In this document: positions 14,463 to 26,500 of the stretch, one piece after another | Numbering within the stretch: position 1 is the first letter of the stretch | Layout: each line of letters opens with the position of its first letter | Assembly: GCA_002746535.1 (NCBI GenBank) | Contig: NVWA01000031.1 | Location: 1 to 64,000, forward strand | Length of the DNA stretch: 64,000 bases | Direction of reading: 5' to 3' | Source of the DNA: Planctomycetota bacterium | GTDB lineage: Bacteria > Planctomycetota > GCA-2746535 | Program-made: the position numbers and the translations under genes | Notes under the pieces: generated by a model | The model's input: only the letters and a program-made list of their open reading frames with translations | Databases searched by the model: none | What the model was told of the DNA's origin: nothing

Positions 14463-17400
14463 ATGTTAGAAACGAATGAATTAAAAAATAACTTCACATT
14501 AATGCTCAAACAAAAATTAGTTTCTTCAGACATAATAAGAGACTTTTCTTTTTATGAAATTGAAGATCAACAGAAAAGTCTACTAGGAATTGTCCTTGCA
14601 GATGATGCCCATCCTCAGGAATTTATTGAGTTATTATCCCAATTTAAAATTTCGGTGCAGGATGCAAATACTTTAGAGTTTATATTTGTTAGTCATCTAC
14701 CATATGACCAGAATGGGCATGTGTCTTGGGAACATCTAGTAAACTTATCCTATATATCATTGAACGATTTGAAACATATCGATTTAGAAAACAAGGAAGT
14801 TTTTGATTGTTCAAGATCATTAACCATTGTTCAGCAGCATCTTCTTAAATCTCCTTTAATCAAATTAGATGAAATCATAAAATCGCCACTCCCTTTTTAT
14901 AAAAATCATGAACAGCACAAAATTGATACCAAATCCATTTCAACAAATAGTGCAAAGAACGAGGCTATTATTCATGGCCAGAAAATCGAAGACAACTTTC
15001 TGACGGCACAAACGCTACAGGATTGTTTAGATCAAGCTAAATCAGATAAGTCAAAAGGTGTGAAATATATCGATCTCGATGGAAGCCTTGAATCCATTTC
15101 TTATGCAGAACTAAAAGAAGATGCTTTAATAATTCTAAAGGGTCTACAAAATAGTGGGTTGAAAAAAGGTGAATTTCTAATTTTTCAATTTAATAATTCA
15201 ATCTCATACTTAAAAACTTTTTGGGCTTGTGTCTATGGTGGTTTCATTCCAGCACCCGTTGCAATGCCAGATCATTATGAAGATCGAAGCTCTGCTCTTG
15301 AAAAATTAATCAAAGTCAAGGAATTGTTAACCGATGCTTATGTAGTGACCGATCGCTATTATGACTTATTTACTTTTTATCAAAAAGAAAACTGGAAACA
15401 TGGTCCGTTAAACTTCGAAGAATTAATACAACAGAATCAAAAAGGAGAGATAACCAGCTTGTCTCCACAGGATGGCGCTTTAATACTATTCACTTCTGGC
15501 AGTACAGGTATTCCTAAAGGTGTTCTATTAAGTCATCAGAATATATTATCGATGTCTGCGGGAACCATCCAAATTAACAAACTGACTTCAAGTGACGTTA
15601 CTTTAAACTGGATGCCTCTTGATCATGTTGGTGCAATTGTTTTTTTAAGTTGCTTGGCTGTTGACCTTGGTACAAATCAAATTCATGTACCCACAGATTA
15701 TATTCTAGAAGAGCCATTACGTTGGCTGGATTTAATTCAAGAACATAGAGCGACAATGTCATGGGCTCCTAACTTTGCTTTTGCATTGATCAATGATCGC
15801 CAAGAAGAGATTCAACAAAAAGAGTGGGATTTAAGTTCCATGCATTTTCTCGTAAATGCCGGAGAACAAATTTCTTCAAAATCTGCGCGAAACTTTCTTG
15901 AAGTCCTTGCTATGCATCAATTGCCAAGTGATGCCATTGTGCCTGCTTTCGGAATGTCTGAAACATGTTCTGGAATAAGTTGGTCTTTGAAGTTTAGTGC
16001 GGAAGGTGGTGATATTGATAATTTTGTTTCACTTGGCCCACCTATACCTGGATCATCATTTCGTATTGTAGATGATCAAAAAAATATTCTTTCAGAAGGT
16101 AGCATTGGTAACTTCGAATTAAAAGGACCATCTCTTTTTGCTGGCTATTACAAACGTGATGACCTTAATAAGCAGGTCTTTCTAGATGATGGTTGGTTTC
16201 ATACAGGAGACCTTGGTTTTTTAAAGGATGGTAATTTATACCTGACTGGTCGTAACAAAGATGACATTATCATTAATGGAGTTAATTTTTTCAGTCATGA
16301 GATCGAACAAGTATTAGAAGAAATACCAGAAATCGAAGTCTCATATGTCGCTGCCTGCCCCGTGAAACTGATCAATGATGAAAGTGAAAAGTTAGCTATC
16401 TTTCTTCATCCATCGAAAGGACAGTTCTCAACATTACTTCAAAGAAAAGTGCAGGCACATCTATTAGATAAGTTAGGACTAATTTCTGATTTTGTTGTTT
16501 CTCTTGCAAAAGAGGATTTCCCTAAAACAGGTATAGGTAAAATTCAAAAATCAAAACTAAGAGCAAAATTTGAAAAAGGTGATTATGTTGAAATTTTGAA
16601 ACGACAAGGGCACTCCATAGATTTTCCAAATATTATCGAAAAAGAATATTTTCATCCTGGTTGGGTAAAAAGAAGATTGCCTGAAACCAATGATATCACA
16701 ACAACTCACAAAACAGTTTTTCTGTTTCATCTTTTTGAAAACCAATTAATCAATACTGAATTTGAAAAAGTTAATTTAATTCATTGTCTCGAGGGTAATG
16801 AATTTAAACAATCATCAAGTGATACTTATAGAATCGACTTTTCAAAAGAGGATCAGTTAAGAGAGTTGTTTAAATTAAAACACCAAAAGTCTTTATCGTC
16901 AGAAATAGTTTTCAATGTAGAAGGGGTTTCAAACTTTATATTAGATTCATTTTTTGATAAGCTATTTATATCCGCAAACCTTATTAAAAATAAAATTCAG
17001 GGAATTAGATTTGTCGGGCAAAAAGGAAATATCCCAACCAATTTATTAAGCATGACATATCTTAAGAAGTTTGAAGCTTTAACTGGTAAATCACTTGTGC
17101 AAGTTTTACAATTATCAGATCAATACCATTGCAAAGATCTTGATTTAGATTTAGAATTTTCTTCTAAAATAGTTTGTCCAAATGTTTCTTATTCTTCAAA
17201 GGGGCGTCAAGAATTATTATTAAAGCCCTATCAGGAACTATCTGCGATACAGTTTTCATCACCATTCTTTACCAGTACATTTAGAATCAATCAATTGGAA
17301 AATACCGTTGTTATATTATCGGGTAATGAAACAGGACTCATAAATACTTTTTCTGCCTATTTAAAAAATAATTTAAACCTGATAGTTGTTTATTGTGATT

Positions 17401-20400
17401 TGCATAAAAATGGATCCTCAATCAATAAAAAATACATAGACATCTTTATAAATAGTGAGTCTGATTGGGATCAATATAAAATTGAAAATGAAAATAAGTT
17501 TCACCAATTTGAAATTTATCATTGTGAAGAAATAAAAGCGTGGAATCCAACACCTATAGAAGGTTCAAAAATTTATCAAATATATTCTTATGATATGTTG
17601 TGTGGGCATTCATCCTTGCATCAATATAATGCGGAAAATAGTTATCAATTATTTATTGATACAAAGTTTGAGATTGATACGCTTGATCGAGATCTCGCCG
17701 AAGTTATTTATTTTTTAGAGCAAGAAGAACATCATCTTGTCAGCACCTCTATTAATAATGCATGTAAATTTGGAGTATTTGCTCATCCTGTGAGAACTAG
17801 CTTTCGATTAAAATCATATTTACAATCTGACAAAATCGAATCTTTAGATGACTTCATTCGTAAATCAATAGTTGGTCATAGCCTTTCAATAACAGCGGAG
17901 ATCATTAAAGATTATCCTGTCGATTACAAAGGTTCCATAGATTTTAAAAGTTTGGCAAAAGGAAAGCTAAATAGAAAATCAGCTTCTTTAGGTGCTTCGG
18001 CCATTGCAAAAAAAGTTGAAAAAGTTTGGATAAGTGTTTTGAATATCGAAGAAGCTGCTCACGATGAGACCTTTTTTGATTTAGGTGGTCATTCACTATT
18101 GATCGCTAAAACTCAAGGCTTATTAGAAAAAGAATTAGATCGAAAAATAACTATTTTAGAATTATTTAAATTTCCAACGATAGGGGAATTCTCAAAGTAT
18201 ATCCAAGAGTCGTCGGAAGATAGAATTGGTAGTCACAGTTACGGTCTCTCAAGAGCAAAAGTTAGAAATGAAATACATCAGAAAATTGCTTTGACAGATA
18301 TTGCTGTAGTAGGAATGGCTTGCCGTTTCCCTGGAGCTAATGATGTCGAAACTTTCTGGGAGAATTTAAAAGAAGGTAAAGAATCTATCAGCTTCTTTAC
18401 TGAAGAAGAGGCGAAAGAAGCGGGCGTAAATCCTGAATGGTACGGTAAAGATCAATATGTATTTGCTGCACCTGTTATTGAAGATGTCGACATGTTTGAT
18501 CCTGAATTTTTTGGAATTACAGGACGTGATGCCGACTTGATGGATCCGCAACAACGAGTCGCTATTGAAGTTGCTTGGGAAACACTCGAACGGGCCGGTT
18601 ATAATCCAAAAAGCTATGATGGCTCAATTGGTGTATATGCTGGTGCAGGTATGAACACCTATTTAATCAATAATATTCTTCCCAATAAAAATAATCTGAC
18701 GACTAAGAATTCATTGGATGTCTATAATTTAGATTCCCTTGGTGGTTTTCAAATCATGATCACTAATGACAAAGATTATATCTCAACTCGAATATCTTAT
18801 TGCTTAGATTTAAAAGGCCCTAGCGTCAATGTTCAAACAGCATGTTCGACTTCACTAGTAGCGGTACATATGGCCAGTCAAAGTATCATCAGTGGTGAAA
18901 GTGATATGGCTCTTGCTGGTGGAGTATCTGTAAAGGTTCCTCAGAAATCGGGTTACTCTCACTCTGAAGGAATGATTGTTGCTGCCGATGGGCACTGTAA
19001 AGCTTTCGATGAAAAAGCTGACGGTACTATTTTTGGTAGCGGTTGTGGATTTGTTCTATTGAAAAGATTAGATAAAGCTCTTGAAGATGGTGATCATATA
19101 CACACGATAATTAAAGGTACGTCATTTAATAATGACGGCGGATCAAAAATAGGGTTTGCCGCCCCAAGTGAATTTGGTGAATCATCAGCAATTGCTGAAG
19201 CGATCACCATTGCAGGGGTACCGGCAGATACAATCGGTTATGTTGAAACACATGGAACAGGAACTGAACTAGGGGATCCTATAGAAGTATCTTCTCTAAC
19301 ATCTGCATTTCGTGAAACAACGAATAAAAAAGGTTATTGTCCGATTGGGTCAGTTAAATCTAATGTGGGACATTTACAAATTGCCTCGGGTATTGTTGGA
19401 TTTATCAAAACAGCTCTTTCGGTTGAAAATGGATTAGTGCCACCAAGTTTGCATTTTAATACGCCCAATCCAAAAATTCAATTTTCATCTAGTCCCTTTT
19501 ATGTGAACACGAAATTATCAAAATGGAACTTGTCAGGTCCAAGACGTGCCGGTGTTAATTCTTTAGGTATAGGTGGAGCAAATACTCATGCGATTCTTGA
19601 AGAAGCCGATTGTCATTTGAAACAATTTCAAAGAAAAACATCCAATGAAGAGTTTGGATTATTAACTATTTCTGCCAGAAATGAAAAAGCATTAAAAGAA
19701 TTAGTTCAAAACTATATAAACTTTTTGAGTAACACCAAAGAGGATTTCAGAGATATCTGTTTTACCTCAAATGTCGGTCGTGTTCATTTTGATTTTCGCA
19801 TTGCTCTTTTAGGTAAAAGCAAAGAGGAAATAATTACTCAATTAAAAGATCATATTGTTAAAAAAGATGTACGCAAAATTAAAAAAATAGCATTTGTTTT
19901 TTCTGGACAAGGTTCTCAATATGTTGCCATGGCAAAATCCCTTTATTTATCGGATGTTAGTTTTCAATCTGATTTTGATTTATGCGATCGGTTTTGTTTA
20001 CCTTATCTAAAACGATCAATGAAAGAATTGTTATTAGAAGGCACTGAAATAGATTTAGCTGAAACATCAATTACACAACCAATATTATTTTCATTAGAAG
20101 TTTGTTTGGCAAAATACTGGATACGCTTAGGTATTGAACCACAATATTTAATGGGACATAGTTTGGGTGAGTACTCAGCTGCGTGTATCGCCAATGTTTT
20201 TTCACTTGAAGACGGCCTAAAATTAGTATTGATGAGAAGCCAATTGATGAGCTCACTTCCATCAGGTGGTGGAATGCTTGCCGTCGCTACTGATGAAAAG
20301 GCATTGAGTGAAATCATCGACTTCAATAAGGTTAGCATTGCTGCCGTAAATAGTAAAAACTCTTTAGTGCTATCGGGTGATTTGAATACGTTAAAAACTC

Positions 20401-23400
20401 TCTCTGAAAAAATTAAAGCCAATCAAATAAAGTGTACCTTCTTGGAAGTGTCACATGCTTTCCATTCAAAATTAATGGATCCTATTCTTGGTGAGTATCG
20501 CGACTTTTTAGATGAAATTGATTTCAATTTACCAAGATATGAACTGATTTCAAATGTAACTGGTAAACCTGAAGTTGATGCTTTCGCTGATCGACAATAT
20601 TGGGTTGACCATATTTCCGAAAGTGTCTTGTTTTCAAAAAGTGTTGAGCAATTAATTGAAGAAAAAATGGATGCGATTATTGAAATTGGCCCGCAAGCTA
20701 CTTTGCTTGGGTTAATCAAAAGTAATTTATCCGACAATATGAATTCAAATTTATTATTGGTCTCTTCATTACGAAAGAATTCTGATAGTCATGAGCATAT
20801 CTTAAATACTTTGGGTAGTCTCTATGAAGCTGGACAAGATTTTAATTGGGTTGAACTGCATATTAATCATATTCGCAAAAGAGTGATCTTACCAACGTAT
20901 GCTTTCCAAAAAAGTAGTCATTGGATTGATGCCCCGAAACCAAGTGATCTTTCAAATAATCATTTGGTAGACTTGAATCTGCCTGAATCCAAAAGAATTC
21001 TGGGGCGAAGAACAGATTCACCCGTTTTAAAAAGTTCGATTTATAATATTGACTTAAGTGTTAAGACTCTTTCTTACGTGAAAGAGCATAAAGTATTTGA
21101 TGCCATAGTCGTGCCAGGTGCAGGTCATATTTCGATGCTATTGGAAATATGTAAAGACCAATTTGGCAACGGTGCGTATTGTTTAGAGGATGTGATTTTT
21201 AATGCGGTGCTCATTGTTGACCCGAAAAAGAATACAGAGATTCAATTATCTTTAAACAAATCAGATGAGAATCAGTTTTCATTTGAATTGATTAGTGATT
21301 TAGACCAAGAGAACTTCAGATCTCATTGTTTTGGTAAATTAAAACAATCCAATCAGCAAACTCCTAAAGCCGTGAATTTGTTAAAGCTGAAAGAATTAAT
21401 TAATAAACCCATTAGCCGTGATGATTTTTATGCTGGATTCGATAAACGAAAAATTGAATTGGGCTCAACTTTTAGATGGGTCAATGAGCTTTGGGCAAAT
21501 GAAAAAGAATCGTTAGCCAAAATGAAAGTGCCTTCCAGTTATGATGCCGAACAACAATGGATGATTCATCCTGGATTACTTGATTCTTCTATACAAATAT
21601 TAATGGCAAGCATAGATCTTAATTTTGATGAAACATTGATTCCATTTAGTATTGATTCGTATGAATATTTTGGAGCAAATTACACCACCGAAATTTACAG
21701 TCATTTTGAGAAAACTGCTGAATCAACTGATGGCATGATTACGGGTGATATCACAATGCTGAATGGCAATGGTGATGTAATAGCTAAGGTTAGTGGTTTT
21801 AAAGTACGAAAAATAAATCAAGAAATTGTTTCAAAAGAAATCAATAAACACAAAACTATTTCGGCCTATACGTTTGATTCTAAAATAATTGAACTCAAAA
21901 ACTTAAAAGTAGCTAAAAAAGAAAATGTCAGAGCATTAATCATTTCTGACAAAAGCGATAATGATTTGAGAGCATTTTATGATTCTGAAATCAATGAAGT
22001 GACATATCTTTTACCATCGGATGTATCAGCACATGACTTTTCAACAAATCAATTTGATGAAGCGATTTTTTATCCTACATCTGAGATTAAAAGTTTAGAA
22101 GATCTATATCAATCCATCGATCAAATACGAACAACAATACAGATAATTCTTAAGAAAGAATGCCTAACTGCTGGCGCAACTATTTCCTTCATCATTGATC
22201 ACAATGATACCAACGAATTATCAGAACCTCTAGCCAAAATGATTGAAGCTTTTGCGAGAGTAATTCAATTAGAGCATCCGGCATTAAAGACTAAGTGTTT
22301 AACCTTGAATGACTTAATGGGGACAGCAAGCCAAAGAACGCTTAATAAACTGATGCCTTTATCGATTGATCAAGTGCCATCAAAAGTTTTTGACCCTAAA
22401 GGAATTTATTTGATTACAGGTGCTTTTGGCGGATTAGGTCAAAAGACCATTGAAGCTCTTGTCGAAGAAGGGGTGAGTGAATTTATTTTAATTTCTAGAA
22501 GTAAGCATACTATTGAAAGCTTAGATAATTATGAGCAGTATATCTCAAATGGTATTACATTTAAGATATTAACTGTTGATGTTGCGGATAAAAATTCATT
22601 AACTACAGGCTTAAATACTGATCTAACCAAGATCAAAGGAATCTTTCATTGTGCTGGTATAGTAGAAGATTCTTTGATTACAGAATCAGACTGGAAATCA
22701 TTTGAAAATGTATATCAAAGCAAGATCGCTGGAACCTATAACCTACATCACATAAGTCAGCAAATTAGTTCTCTCAATTATTTTGTGACATACTCATCTA
22801 TCTCTTCAATTTTCGGAGCAGTTAGTCAGGCAGCTTATGGTTCAGCAAATGCCTTTATGGATAATTTAATGAAACTTCGTTCGCAAAAAGGCCTACCAGG
22901 TTTATCAATTAATTGGGGCCCATGGGCTGAAATAGGGATGGCGGCAAAATTGAGTGATAGCGAACAATTATTCTGGCAAAATAAAGGCTTTAAGTTTTTA
23001 GATGCTGAAGTCTGCAAAAAGTCACTTGTTTCGTTGTTACACAAATCATCGGAACATTTACCGTCACAAGTATTATTAGCAGAAGTGAACTGGTCGCAAT
23101 TAGCTAAGAGCATGGATAGTTCTCTATTCAAAGATTTAATTACCGAATCCATTGAAGAAAATGATTTTGATATTTGTCAGGCGATTGAATCAGCCGACAT
23201 TGTAGATCGCTATGAGCTATTGAATAATTATATTCAAGGCATTGTTGCTACAGTTCTTGGTATTAAGAATCCTAAAGATATTGACAGCACTAAAGGTTTA
23301 AGTGACCTTGGTTTAGATTCCTTAGCATCAGTTGAGTTAAAAGGGCGTTTAGAAGCAGGCTTAAAAGTTGCTCTGAAAGTTACTCTCGTATTTGACTACC

Positions 23401-23576
23401 CAACCTTAGATAAATTGATCGCTCACATAGCATCAGATATCTTATCCTATGAATTTGACGAAGCGGAAAATGATATTTCTGTTGTAGATGAATCTGAAGA
23501 AGAACTAGAAGAAGAAGATATTGCTAGTGCTCTTGAAAGACAACTAGCTGAACTGGAAGATGAGGATGAAGATTGA
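14463..23576 (+). CDS. Hybrid loading module and polyketide synthase: A-(KR)-ACP-KS-AT-DH-KR-ACP
   Basis: First megasynthase, 3037 residues from ATG 14463 (GAG-rich site 8 nt upstream; an in-frame TTG at 14436 is less likely). Domains: 1-170, a segment ending FVSHLPYDQNGHVSW that resembles an adenylation C-terminal lobe; A domain 180-700 (TSGSTGIPKG near 345) with MPLDHVGAIVF in place of an amino-acid-type pocket; degenerate ketoreductase-like region 720-1160; ACP 1180-1250; KS 1279-1712 (Cys1461, HGTGTELGDP, NVGHLQ); AT 1805-2110 (Ser1900 in GHSLGEY, HAFHS, so malonyl); DH 2180-2455 (HKVFDAIVVP, DSSIQ); KR 2640-2830 (GAFGGLG, YGSANAF); ACP 2920-2990; acidic docking tail. The split lobe around an inserted KR matches keto-acid-selecting modules. 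It makes the starter and the first C2 extension, probably leaving a double bond. Confidence 0.93.
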   Translation: MLETNELKNNFTLMLKQKLVSSDIIRDFSFYEIEDQQKSLLGIVLADDAHPQEFIELLSQFKISVQDANTLEFIFVSHLPYDQNGHVSWEHLVNLSYISLNDLKHIDLENKEVFDCSRSLTIVQQHLLKSPLIKLDEIIKSPLPFYKNHEQHKIDTKSISTNSAKNEAIIHGQKIEDNFLTAQTLQDCLDQAKSDKSKGVKYIDLDGSLESISYAELKEDALIILKGLQNSGLKKGEFLIFQFNNSISYLKTFWACVYGGFIPAPVAMPDHYEDRSSALEKLIKVKELLTDAYVVTDRYYDLFTFYQKENWKHGPLNFEELIQQNQKGEITSLSPQDGALILFTSGSTGIPKGVLLSHQNILSMSAGTIQINKLTSSDVTLNWMPLDHVGAIVFLSCLAVDLGTNQIHVPTDYILEEPLRWLDLIQEHRATMSWAPNFAFALINDRQEEIQQKEWDLSSMHFLVNAGEQISSKSARNFLEVLAMHQLPSDAIVPAFGMSETCSGISWSLKFSAEGGDIDNFVSLGPPIPGSSFRIVDDQKNILSEGSIGNFELKGPSLFAGYYKRDDLNKQVFLDDGWFHTGDLGFLKDGNLYLTGRNKDDIIINGVNFFSHEIEQVLEEIPEIEVSYVAACPVKLINDESEKLAIFLHPSKGQFSTLLQRKVQAHLLDKLGLISDFVVSLAKEDFPKTGIGKIQKSKLRAKFEKGDYVEILKRQGHSIDFPNIIEKEYFHPGWVKRRLPETNDITTTHKTVFLFHLFENQLINTEFEKVNLIHCLEGNEFKQSSSDTYRIDFSKEDQLRELFKLKHQKSLSSEIVFNVEGVSNFILDSFFDKLFISANLIKNKIQGIRFVGQKGNIPTNLLSMTYLKKFEALTGKSLVQVLQLSDQYHCKDLDLDLEFSSKIVCPNVSYSSKGRQELLLKPYQELSAIQFSSPFFTSTFRINQLENTVVILSGNETGLINTFSAYLKNNLNLIVVYCDLHKNGSSINKKYIDIFINSESDWDQYKIENENKFHQFEIYHCEEIKAWNPTPIEGSKIYQIYSYDMLCGHSSLHQYNAENSYQLFIDTKFEIDTLDRDLAEVIYFLEQEEHHLVSTSINNACKFGVFAHPVRTSFRLKSYLQSDKIESLDDFIRKSIVGHSLSITAEIIKDYPVDYKGSIDFKSLAKGKLNRKSASLGASAIAKKVEKVWISVLNIEEAAHDETFFDLGGHSLLIAKTQGLLEKELDRKITILELFKFPTIGEFSKYIQESSEDRIGSHSYGLSRAKVRNEIHQKIALTDIAVVGMACRFPGANDVETFWENLKEGKESISFFTEEEAKEAGVNPEWYGKDQYVFAAPVIEDVDMFDPEFFGITGRDADLMDPQQRVAIEVAWETLERAGYNPKSYDGSIGVYAGAGMNTYLINNILPNKNNLTTKNSLDVYNLDSLGGFQIMITNDKDYISTRISYCLDLKGPSVNVQTACSTSLVAVHMASQSIISGESDMALAGGVSVKVPQKSGYSHSEGMIVAADGHCKAFDEKADGTIFGSGCGFVLLKRLDKALEDGDHIHTIIKGTSFNNDGGSKIGFAAPSEFGESSAIAEAITIAGVPADTIGYVETHGTGTELGDPIEVSSLTSAFRETTNKKGYCPIGSVKSNVGHLQIASGIVGFIKTALSVENGLVPPSLHFNTPNPKIQFSSSPFYVNTKLSKWNLSGPRRAGVNSLGIGGANTHAILEEADCHLKQFQRKTSNEEFGLLTISARNEKALKELVQNYINFLSNTKEDFRDICFTSNVGRVHFDFRIALLGKSKEEIITQLKDHIVKKDVRKIKKIAFVFSGQGSQYVAMAKSLYLSDVSFQSDFDLCDRFCLPYLKRSMKELLLEGTEIDLAETSITQPILFSLEVCLAKYWIRLGIEPQYLMGHSLGEYSAACIANVFSLEDGLKLVLMRSQLMSSLPSGGGMLAVATDEKALSEIIDFNKVSIAAVNSKNSLVLSGDLNTLKTLSEKIKANQIKCTFLEVSHAFHSKLMDPILGEYRDFLDEIDFNLPRYELISNVTGKPEVDAFADRQYWVDHISESVLFSKSVEQLIEEKMDAIIEIGPQATLLGLIKSNLSDNMNSNLLLVSSLRKNSDSHEHILNTLGSLYEAGQDFNWVELHINHIRKRVILPTYAFQKSSHWIDAPKPSDLSNNHLVDLNLPESKRILGRRTDSPVLKSSIYNIDLSVKTLSYVKEHKVFDAIVVPGAGHISMLLEICKDQFGNGAYCLEDVIFNAVLIVDPKKNTEIQLSLNKSDENQFSFELISDLDQENFRSHCFGKLKQSNQQTPKAVNLLKLKELINKPISRDDFYAGFDKRKIELGSTFRWVNELWANEKESLAKMKVPSSYDAEQQWMIHPGLLDSSIQILMASIDLNFDETLIPFSIDSYEYFGANYTTEIYSHFEKTAESTDGMITGDITMLNGNGDVIAKVSGFKVRKINQEIVSKEINKHKTISAYTFDSKIIELKNLKVAKKENVRALIISDKSDNDLRAFYDSEINEVTYLLPSDVSAHDFSTNQFDEAIFYPTSEIKSLEDLYQSIDQIRTTIQIILKKECLTAGATISFIIDHNDTNELSEPLAKMIEAFARVIQLEHPALKTKCLTLNDLMGTASQRTLNKLMPLSIDQVPSKVFDPKGIYLITGAFGGLGQKTIEALVEEGVSEFILISRSKHTIESLDNYEQYISNGITFKILTVDVADKNSLTTGLNTDLTKIKGIFHCAGIVEDSLITESDWKSFENVYQSKIAGTYNLHHISQQISSLNYFVTYSSISSIFGAVSQAAYGSANAFMDNLMKLRSQKGLPGLSINWGPWAEIGMAAKLSDSEQLFWQNKGFKFLDAEVCKKSLVSLLHKSSEHLPSQVLLAEVNWSQLAKSMDSSLFKDLITESIEENDFDICQAIESADIVDRYELLNNYIQGIVATVLGIKNPKDIDSTKGLSDLGLDSLASVELKGRLEAGLKVALKVTLVFDYPTLDKLIAHIASDILSYEFDEAENDISVVDESEEELEEEDIASALERQLAELEDEDED

Positions 23577-26500
23577 TTAACAAAAACACAAAAAACCATG
23601 AAGCGCTAATGACCAAGGCTTTAATTGAAATTAAAAAATTAAAGAAAAAGGTTAATGAACAAGAACGGAAATCTTCTGAACCGTTAGCAATAGTTGGTAT
23701 GGCTTGCCGATTCCCTGGACATGCCAATAGTATTGACGCCTATTGGGATTTATTATCTAATGGTGTTGATGCCATTTCTGATGTTCCTGCTGATCGATGG
23801 GATGTTGAAACTTTTTACGATAAAGACCCACACGCTAAAGGAAAAATGTACACAACCAAAGGTGGATTTATCGATCAGGTAGATAGTTTTGATTATTCTT
23901 TTTTTGGGATTACTCCTGTTGAAGCGAAAAGTATGGATCCTCAGCAAAGATTACTGATGGAACTAAGCTGGGAAGCTCTTGAGAACGCTTTTTTAAAGCC
24001 AAGTGAACTTGCTGGCTCAAAAACAGGTGTGTTTGTTGGAATGAGTGCAAATGATTATCTTCAATTGCAATCAAGACAAGAAAGTTATGAAAGTATTAAT
24101 CCATACACGACAACAGGTTGGACACATAGTGTTGCCTCTGGTCGTTTATCATATTTTTATGGATTCGAAGGACCAAGTATGGCCATTGATACGGCCTGTT
24201 CTTCTTCATTGGTTTCGATTGATTTAGCGATTCAAAGTTTAAGAAAAGGTGATTGCAATATGGCCTTAGCTTGTGGTGTTAGCTTGATGTTATCACCAGA
24301 AGTAACCATTAATTTTTCTAAAGCAAAAATGTTAGCAACAGATGGAAAATGTAAAACCTTTGATCAGTCAGCTAATGGATATGTGCGGGGTGAAGGTGGT
24401 GGCGTTGTTGTTTTAAAACGTTTATCCGATGCTATTGAAAATAATGATGAAATATTCGCTGTTATTAAAGGCAGTGCTGTTAATCAAGATGGCCGAAGCG
24501 GAGGCTTGACAGTACCAAATGGACCTGCGCAAGAACGCGTAATCAAAAGTGCCTTAAAAAACGCGAAATTAAAACCAATAGATATTTCTTATATTGAAGC
24601 TCATGGTACTGGTACATCTTTGGGTGACCCCATTGAGGCAAATGCATTAGGCCGAGTACTTGGTCAAAACAGGAAGGGCGTATTTCATGTCGGTTCTGTC
24701 AAAACTAATTTTGGTCACTTAGAAGCTGCTGCTGGTATGGCTAGTATTATCAAAACAGCTTTATGCTTGAAAAATAAAAAGTTTGTTCCTAGTCTTCATT
24801 TCACAAAGATAAATCCACACATATCACTTGATGAAGTTCCAATGAAAGTTGTAACATCATTTAAGGATTGGCCCTTAAATAGTGAAAGTGATAAAAATGG
24901 ACGTTATGCAGGGGTTAGTTCTTTTGGATTTAGCGGTACAAATGTACATGTTGTTTTAGGGGAAAATATCACTGAAGAAAAAGAGACTATAGCGCAAATT
25001 CAAATGCCCTCTTCTTATTTATTTAATTTTTCTTCCACATCAACTAAAGGACTTGAAGATTTATGTACAGCTTTTTGCAATGAATTGATCAACGGTTCTA
25101 ATAAATCTATCTTAGATTTAGCGTTTTCACTAAATGCCTTTAGAGATAACCTCAAAGTTAAAAAATCTTTTATTGTTAATGATATTGATTCACTTACGAA
25201 GCAACTCTCAGAATTCAAGACTGATGCCATTGAAAAAGCATCTTCTAAAAATAAATTAGCCTTTTTATTTACTGGTCAAGGCTCTCAATATGTTGGTATG
25301 GGCCAAGAGCTTTACCAATCACAACCAGTCTTTAAAGATTCTTTCGATCATTGCGATAAATTATTTAGTAATTATATCGATAAAAAACTAGTTGATCTAT
25401 TATATGCAGACAATGCCTCAGATGAAATACTCAAAGAAACATTGTTCACTCAACCTATTTTATTTTCGATTGAGTATGCATTAGCACAAATGTGGTTAGC
25501 TTGGGAAGCAAAACCTAATTATGTGTTAGGTCATAGTATTGGTGAATATGTCGCGGCAACAATCGCTGGCGTATTCTCTCTGGAAGATGCCGTTAAAATG
25601 GTGAGTGCTCGTGCAAGGCTCATTAATGAACTACCAGAAAAGGGTGGCATGCTGGCCATCATGGCTTCAGAAGAAGAAGTTTTATCATTGATTAAGAAGT
25701 ACGATCGTCTATCGATTGCAGCAGTAAACGCCAAGCAAAGCATTGTCGTCTCTGGTGCTACGGATCAATTGTTGAAAATGAAAGACCTTTGTAAAGAGGC
25801 CGGATTCAAGAACAAAGAACTATCAGTATCTCATGCCTTTCACTCCACATTATTAAATAGTATGACGGCTAAATACAAGAATGAAATAAGTGATATTGAA
25901 TTCCAGGAACCAAAGATTAAATTCATTTCAAATATCAGTGGTAAGCTTATCAGTAAAAATGAAATCACTAACCCAGATTATTGGACAAATCATCTAACGG
26001 CGCCAGTACGGTTTTATGATTCATTAGTTTCATTAGATGAAGAAGGTTGCGAAATATTTTTAGAAATAGGCGCGCAGAAAATATTAACTGATTTAGCACG
26101 TCGCTCAATGAGCAAAGAAGGTAAGACATTTATTTCTTCAATATGCAAAGGTCAATCTGACTGGAAACAAATAAATCTATGTTTAAAAGAATTCTATAAA
26201 GATCAGTATAAAATTGATTGGTCTGAGATTTATCGTTTTTATCAGCCCTCAAAGACAACCGTAGTCAACAACCCCTTTGTCAGAGAGAAAGTATGGTTTA
26301 ATAATCGTACGCTACCGACTTCGACTTCATCGACCTCAAAAAAAGTTCTTAAAGCTGTTGAGAATGATTTAAATAATCTATCTACTGAAATTCAATCATT
26401 TGAACATTGTCATGAAAAGGTTGATGAGTATTGTGCCTACAAGTTGTGGCATGTTTTGAGCCCTTACTTGAAAGATTCTCAAAATACCGCTGAATTAAAA

